From: Halisarca cf. caerulea
Taxonomy: Eukaryota > Porifera > Demospongiae > Chondrillida > Halisarcidae
Direction: 5' to 3'
DNA: 64,000 nucleotides
NCBI GenBank assembly: GCA_963170055.1
Contig: CAUJGJ010000214.1
Location: 122,501 to 186,500, forward strand
Below are positions 58,593 to 64,000 of the stretch, in pieces. The notes under the pieces were generated by a model, which was not told the DNA's origin, ran no database searches, and saw only the letters and a program-made list of their open reading frames with translations. Numbering within the stretch: position 1 is the first letter of the stretch; every line of letters starts with the position of its first letter. Both the position numbers and the translations under genes were made by a program.

Positions 58593-58886
58593 ATGAACCT
58601 CATACATTATGCAGGAGCTATAGAAGGGATTCAAGCTCGAGGTGATCCGTTTCTTCTCTGTGAAGTAACTTGTATGTATCAGACATGGAAAAAGTTTTCA
58701 CTAAATACAAGGGCAATAGGAGACAATAATATGATGGCCTCGATTAACATTTTTGTTCAGAAGGATGGCGTCTTCTGCCACGCTCATTCTTCCATGTCCA
58801 CGCAACTCTTCATTGGTGCCACAACACACGGTATTTACTGTCCAGTTATAAAATGCAAAAATGGCCGTCTTGAAATAGCTTCATGA
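58593..58886 (+). CDS. Hypothetical protein frame, 97 codons
   Basis: From ATG at 58593 the frame reads MNLIHYAGAIEGIQARGDPF and ends GIYCPVIKCKNGRLEIAS. Composition is protein-like and there is a possible acceptor (GGTCCTCAG) 30 bases upstream. I recognise no family. It lies inside the inverted-repeat unit 58198-62120, so it could belong to a mobile element. Confidence 0.3.
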   Translation: MNLIHYAGAIEGIQARGDPFLLCEVTCMYQTWKKFSLNTRAIGDNNMMASINIFVQKDGVFCHAHSSMSTQLFIGATTHGIYCPVIKCKNGRLEIAS

Positions 58887-59086
58887 ATTATCAATCGTTT
58901 CTACTTAGTTGAGAAGATTTTCGTCCAGTTCTTCTTACTGGACGAAAGTTGTATATATTCCGTGCATGTTGGTGCTTAACTAGCGATTGTTTCTATTGTC
59001 TGAAGGAAGATAGCAAGCTAGGAATACATAGCAGTTTCAGACAAACTTCGCCTCGGTCGCACTTTTAGATCCCTCTCAATTCACAG

Positions 59087-59113
59087 AAACAGCACGAAAA
59101 GGCAGAACAAGTG
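59087..59113 (+). CDS. Candidate 27-base coiled-coil micro-exon
   Basis: A pyrimidine-rich acceptor (CCCTCTCAATTCACAG) precedes 27 bases encoding KQHEKAEQV, ending GTG|GTGAGC. Phase 0 on both sides and a charged helical composition match the upstream series. A segment this short can arise by chance. Confidence 0.35.
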
Positions 59114-59664
59114 GTGAGCTATCCAAAAATTGTTCCAGGCTATAGGTTATAATCTTCTGTAAGAAAGTTATAACCGAAAATCTGTTTTTTCACCCTTCAA
59201 ACGGCCAAAAGTAAACATAAATGGTCCAATTGTGAGAAACTGCTTGATTGTAGCACTATGCCCGGAACGATTTTCACAAACCAAAACATCTTATTCCATC
59301 AAAGCTGGATTTGGTGAGATTCGAAGGCATCTAGAGGTCTAACCAAGCTACTTTATCTTCTCCCTCAACAAAAGTGCCATTTTCGTGATGTTTCACGGAT
59401 ACGTAGGCATAGCGTCACAAAAGTTGCCTTCTTCCCCCATTCTGTTGATATACGTGAAATTTCGTACGTTATCTGAACGATGCTGAATGATGCATTACAA
59501 ACAGCCGCTAATTGATGACGTTGAAAACAAGCACCGCCCACAATCGGAACAAGCAACAGACGGTTATAAACACCCTGTGAATGCGCTAAAGACTAGGATT
59601 CGGAATGAAGCGCACTAAATAAGTGCATAGCAACTGATAAGCGAATATTTTATAGCAACTCACT

Positions 59665-60428
59665 CGCAGGTATGTTATGTCCGATTTCTAGACATAAAAC
59701 AAAATGGCGGACGTCTTCGAGGTACAATAAATTTTCGCTTCGATCTTCGTTCAAATGTAAGCAGATTTTTCGAAAATAGCTAAGATGGCATCTGACATAT
59801 ATACACTTGGCTTCGAAAAGGACAAAAGCTAGTTCTAACTTCTGCGAGTTGCATATGGTCAGTTTTCTTTACACCATACGGAAATATTACAAAATTCAAA
59901 AAGGCGGTGGTTAGGATCTCGGCTTTTGGACACGAAAGTAGGTTTAACAGAAAGCACAGATTGAAAACTTACTAAATCGAATCTTGGGCGATGATCCTCC
60001 ACTCCACGGCTGTTATGTCCAGGGGTTTTTGCCCAAAAACAAGGTTCGAAGCTATAAGATAACATGGATGGACATAAACCGAACAGAACAATGCACATTA
60101 CCCCAAGATTCGATTCTGAGGGTTTGGTCCTTTGGTAACAACATATCAAAGTTTTAGAGCTAAAAGCCGAGATTTCTACCACCGCCTTTTTCGATAAAGT
60201 TTTCTTGTCGAAGAGAACTGTGTTTCCAGGCTAAGTCATGTGTTGTCACATGTTCCGTGAACATCTTTCTCGTATACTCACGTATATGTCCCGCTTGCAA
60301 ATAATATCATCACCAAAACAAACTATAGGCGTGTGACAAACCCACGCGTTGCCCACTATAGCGAAATTCATTTGGTGAAGCCAGATAACGTTGCGCTTTT
60401 GGCTGGATTAGGACATAACATACCTGCG
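59665..60428. mobile_element. CGCAGG foldback element, copy 2
   Basis: The ends CGCAGGTATGTTATGTCC and GGACATAACATACCTGCG are perfect inverted repeats. CT lies directly on both sides. Just inside the left end is AAAACAAAATGGCGGAC. A second inverted pair inside (AAGGCGGTGG and CCACCGCCTTTTT) surrounds a third near GGCTGTTATGTCC. No conserved frame. Confidence 0.88.
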
Positions 60429-60805
60429 CTGTCATAGGCGCTTGCACCTAACAATCAGATTCTATGGTGAACGATATGTTCAATGAATGTTCAGCTGTGC
60501 AATTACACCTCAATGCTTTGCAAGTGATTTGAGTGTGTGGGGCAGCATCCCCTACGAGTTTTTAGCTTGAATTATTTGTTACCTTTAGAAGATATTCACT
60601 TGATGGAAATGCTAAAAAATCCCAATTTTCCAACAAAATTGGTTCTAATCCGCAATTTTATAAATGGCTGACTTGTATTGGTTCGGCTTGTACTCAGATG
60701 TCGCACTTCTTTTGTGCTAGTTTTCAGTGAAAGCGTAAAGAATATGGAGATCAATAGCCATACATTCACTTGTAAGTTGGTTGTCACTGGAAATATCACA
60801 TTATA

Positions 60806-61680
60806 CGCAGGTATGTTATGGCACTTTTTGCCATAAAACAAAATGGCGGCCGTTTCCGAATGTCTCGAATATAACGCCTTGTTTATTCTTGCTAAAGTCT
60901 TTAAACTTCTAGAAACCGTCTAGATAGCGAGTTGAGTATTCGTATTTTGATCCTGTGTAACTTAAAGAGCCGAAAACATGCTGTACCTGTTGCATGACCA
61001 CTTTCCTTGAACCATATCAAAATGAACAAATACGCAAAAACGCGGAGATGAAGACCTCCGAGTTTAAACACAAGCGTCGGTTCAGAAGACACGGCATATC
61101 CTAATCTTACTTTCCTGATTAGGGGAAGATGTTGCTCCACTCCTCGGCTGTTATGGCGAAGGTTTTCTGGTCCAACAGGACGGCTGTGGCAACAAACGGC
61201 GTGACATAAACTGAACGGGATGGCCGAATATCTTCCCCTAATCAGAATTCCAAGTTTAGTCCTTTAAGGATAATCTGTCAATGTTTCAAGCATACAGGTA
61301 GAGGTTTAGATCTCCGCGTTTTTTGCCATAAATTTCTTATGGAAAAGAGCTCTTCTCAAGCCCTTGGTCACATGACACCACGTGTTCTCAAGTATAGAGA
61401 GGCTAATTTATACACCTTCGTACGAGGAGGCAAGCTAGAGCTTCGGAAGCTCGATTACTGTCAGATGTGCGCCCGTTTACAGTTTAATACGATCGATTTG
61501 CTAACTTGGTTGGCCAGAACCCTTTCTATTGATGGTACAACAATTTAAATCTCGAAAACTAGGAAGGTGGTCACACGGCAAAAACGTGATAATTAGTATT
61601 AGGCGTGACGATTTAACCGCATTCCTGTTAAAACCACAAAACGTCCTTTGCAACCACGAATCTGCCATAACTTACCTGCG
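60806..61680. mobile_element. CGCAGG foldback element, copy 3
   Basis: The left end CGCAGGTATGTTATGGCA pairs with the right end TGCCATAACTTACCTGCG with one mismatch. TA is on both sides. CAAAATGGCGGCC follows the left end. The interior pairs around GGCTGTTATGGCG. Confidence 0.88.
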
Positions 61681-62040
61681 TAATTCAAACCAAAATTACA
61701 TGTACAAGATCTATATAATATCTATGTATGAATGGAACTGGGATGAAGGCATGACTACCAATTCCACAACAAGTAATTCGAGTTAAAAACTCTGCCGCCC
61801 CATACACACAGGAATTACTTGCAAAGCATTGAAGGGTAAGTACACAGCTGAGCATTCATTGAACATAATGTTTATTGTAAGTGGACAATTATTTTGAAAA
61901 TAATTGCCATATTTGGTAATTGTTTTCAAAACAATTCCTATAATTCACTCCTGCATAAACTCATACTTCTCCATATTATATAAATTCTCTATTATAAGAC
62001 TTCAACTCCATATTATATAGTATCAATTTTAATACTTCAG

Positions 62041-62054
62041 GTGTGTAACGCTTG

Positions 62055-62101
<47 letters not shown>

Positions 62102-62121
62102 GGACGAGCGTTACACACCGG
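62041..62121. repeat. Hairpin around an (AT)n run
   Basis: GTGTGTAACGCTTGTCTGAT at the left pairs with ATCGGACGAGCGTTACACAC at the right. The loop is about 40 bases of AT dinucleotides. It forms the end of the 58198-62120 inverted pair. Confidence 0.88.
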
Positions 62122-62458
62122 AAGTTCAAATAAGAATGGAGGAAATTTAAGCTAAGGGATAAAAAATGGCAATTATCAATAAGCATTGGAACACGCACGT
62201 GGGACATGTCCAAATTCCCACTGTTGTGTTATTAGGCTGAAATTTGCATGTGTGTAAGGCTTCCATCATGTGATATGTGCATGACAATAATGACGTATAG
62301 TTTTAATGCAGAAACAAAGGCGATTGCGCTGTGTGGTATTTGTTCTGTTTTTCATGCATGTGTAAGCCTTTATCTACCAAGAAATTTTGTCATGTACATG
62401 TAGTTGTGTATAAGGAAGCTTGAAAGATCAAATTCACGATTGATAGTACGCAGGTAGG
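62122..62458. other. no gene seen
   Basis: Non-coding. GGGACATGTCCAAATTCCC near 62202 recalls the GGACATGTCC block of the 47395 repeat. Confidence 0.45.
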
Positions 62459-63306
62459 TGCACTTCGCACATAAAACAAAATGGCGGCCACAAAAGTCGC
62501 TCGTAATCACACCCCTATTTTTTCTCTGTATGCAGCAGATCAACTAAACGAAGGTGTAGTATGTTGTACGAACCTTTCAAACGAACGTTTGTCTACTTTG
62601 TTCGCTTGTAACATATTTCAAATCAAAATAATATGAGTCCAAGTAAAACATATAAAATAATCTTCGACCAAAAAGGCGGAATACTCATCGGCTGGCTAGT
62701 GGTACGTTACTTACTTTGGACGATTCCCAAGAGCAACATCTAACTTTTCACCTCATCACCTTTTAAAATACCACTTCTCCCCTGAGATATGAAGGTTTTT
62801 GCAGTTTTGTGAAGACAAAAATTTACAAACACGTGCACATAAAAGGAATGGAACAAGCTTTCAAGCATTGACGCAGTGAAAAGTTAGATTCATCCTTTGT
62901 CAACGACCTTGCCCAGTTTCAGCGTCTCCAGTGAGCGTTTAGATCTCCGCCTTTTTCAAAGAAATTTGGTTATCGAGAAAACTCGTCTTGGAGGCTTTGT
63001 CACGCAATTATCAGGGGACTTTGTCCACGATGATGCAATACGTTCTACTACAAAGGGTCCCTATGAACGGTAACTAACACTTTATTGCTTGAGCTTTTGA
63101 CATTCTTGTTTATTCCTGTGATATACATGATTAGTTATTTCAGAGAAGACAAAAGAGAGAATACGACGAATTATCTAGGCTGAACTCACGCAGTCTGCAC
63201 ATGACCAACCCACGCAAAATTCGCTAAAGTGATCCTTTTTTATTACATTCCTTTAAAACCACAAAACGTCCCTTTATTGGCTGGTTGTGCACATAACCTA
63301 CCTGCG
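62459..63306. mobile_element. CGCAGG foldback element, copy 4
   Basis: The left end CGCAGGTAGGTGCACTTCG and right end GTGCACATAACCTACCTGCG pair, with a small deletion. TA flanks both sides. CAAAATGGCGGCC follows the left end. Interior is related to 42600-43010. A short frame at 63146 (RRQKREYDELSRLNSR) is inside the element and has no good donor. Confidence 0.82.
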
Positions 63307-63449
63307 TAGGCATCGCGAAATGCAGTAAAATTAATGTACTTTACGGTGAAATCAACCTGCAATTTTGAGTTAGTGGTAGTTTGCAATTGCTTTAACTTTC
63401 TTCAATCGCGGATATCATTCTTTGTTCAACCATCTGCCTACTTCATAAA

Positions 63450-64000
63450 TGATGGCCTGCTGCACTGAATTACTCTCGCTTACGATGCATCAATCATTGC
63501 AGCGATCAAGTGTCACATAGTGATCCCTTCAAACACTGCGGTAAAGGCATTATGCAATTACGTCACAACTCATATCACATGCATGACTATCATATGGTAA
63601 TCAGCTCCTAGCTAAGGAAATCCTACTTGCAAAATACCATGTCGTCAAGTTAATCAACGGATCAATGTAGGAAGCTTGAGTGTTTTATTGTAATCTTTAT
63701 TGAACGTTTCGAATTTTCACCGATGGGGATTTTGATGCTGTTTCCGAAGAGCTATTGCTGGTTAGTTTAGTACATTATTAGTGTTTGTCAATTATCTTGG
63801 AAACCTTTTTAACCAAAATCCCCATCGGTAGAATGTTAGGTAGACATATTAGGTACAGTTTGGTGCATACTTCGCGTCTCTAGGCCTACATTTCGATTTA
63901 CTTGAGAGGAATAACTGGTAAATACAGCTGTGCAGATAAGCATCGAGCATTCGAACGATAGATGGACTATTTGGTCAAATATAGTTTATTTTGTATCTTA
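63450..64000. repeat. Dispersed repeat related to 45080-46250
   Basis: Blocks CTGAATTACTCTCGCTTAC, ACATGCATGACTATCAT, GAGTGTTTTATTGTAATC and TCACCGATGGGGATTTTGATG match 45125, 45835, 45940 and 45977 in the same order and orientation. In the other place a hAT-type MITE (45227-45818) interrupts it, so the repeat is older than that MITE insertion. Confidence 0.7.

Larger units (their letters stand above)
58198..62120. repeat. Inverted repeat pair (about 190-240 bp arms) enclosing 3.5 kb
   Basis: The left arm at 58198-58385 starts CTTCCGGTGTGTAACGTTCG and ends with ATTGTCCAGTTACAATA. It matches the right arm at about 61878-62120 inverted. Each arm contains an internal TTTTGAAAACAATTG hairpin. 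Between them lie a candidate frame, the 27-base exon candidate and two CGCAGG foldbacks. It may be a long composite transposon or two copies of a MITE. Confidence 0.65.

Noticed and set aside
63146..63230. RRQKREYDELSRLNSR as a further coiled-coil exon
   Set aside because: It lies inside foldback copy 4 and has no donor of usable quality.
1..64000. CRISPR arrays, bacterial operons, tRNA genes
   Set aside because: The repeats present are microsatellites, minisatellites and inverted elements without spacer-repeat structure. No tRNA A/B-box pair with cloverleaf pairing was found by eye.

Overview
This is eukaryotic, intron-rich, AT-rich and mostly repeat DNA. The coding sequence sits in short exons with GT-AG borders, the introns run to kilobases, and the rest is (GT)n microsatellites, foldback elements, MITEs, LINE fragments and DNA transposons. 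There are no bacterial operons, and I could recognise no tRNA or rRNA gene. The kinase-like proteins and the repeat mix fit an early-branching marine invertebrate, perhaps a sponge. That is an inference; nothing in the window proves the taxon.

Two host genes can be assembled. The first, on the minus strand (12381 to 5252), is a two-exon protein-kinase-fold gene. Its exons join in phase to give a 407-residue pseudokinase with HRN in place of HRD, NFC in place of DFG, and a C-terminal hydrophobic anchor. A TATA box with ETS-like and E2F-like sites lies just upstream. The 5.9 kb intron holds a 5'-truncated LINE, several MITEs and a helicase motif-I fragment, the LINE and the helicase fragment both on the minus strand. 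The second, on the plus strand (27828 to at least 57074), starts in this window with a 1050-base exon carrying a protein kinase domain. It is followed by at least five short coiled-coil exons (42, 141, 60, 87 and 117 bases), all phase 0 at both ends. A sixth candidate of 27 bases lies at 59087. The joining of these exons into one transcript is inferred.

Layout. 1-5.2 kb: microsatellites and three pogo-type MITEs. 5.2-12.5 kb: pseudokinase gene with intronic LINE. 12.5-18.4 kb: hairpins and MITEs. 18.4-23 kb: a large inverted repeat, LINE 3' ends and a palindromic repeat. 23-27.5 kb: minisatellite, a foldback element and a repeat with an open frame. 27.8-28.9 kb: kinase exon. 29-38 kb: helicase remnant, LINE fragments, repeat arms and a pogo/Tigger transposase remnant. 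38-57 kb: coiled-coil exons separated by a nested transposon block (39.3-41.9 kb), a hAT-type MITE, and a complete DDE transposon with 25-bp terminal repeats (51.3-54.0 kb). 58-64 kb: three related foldback elements inside or next to a long inverted repeat.

The most interesting items are the pseudokinase, the modular kinase/coiled-coil gene, and a foldback family whose four copies here are each flanked by a matching 2-bp duplication of varying sequence.
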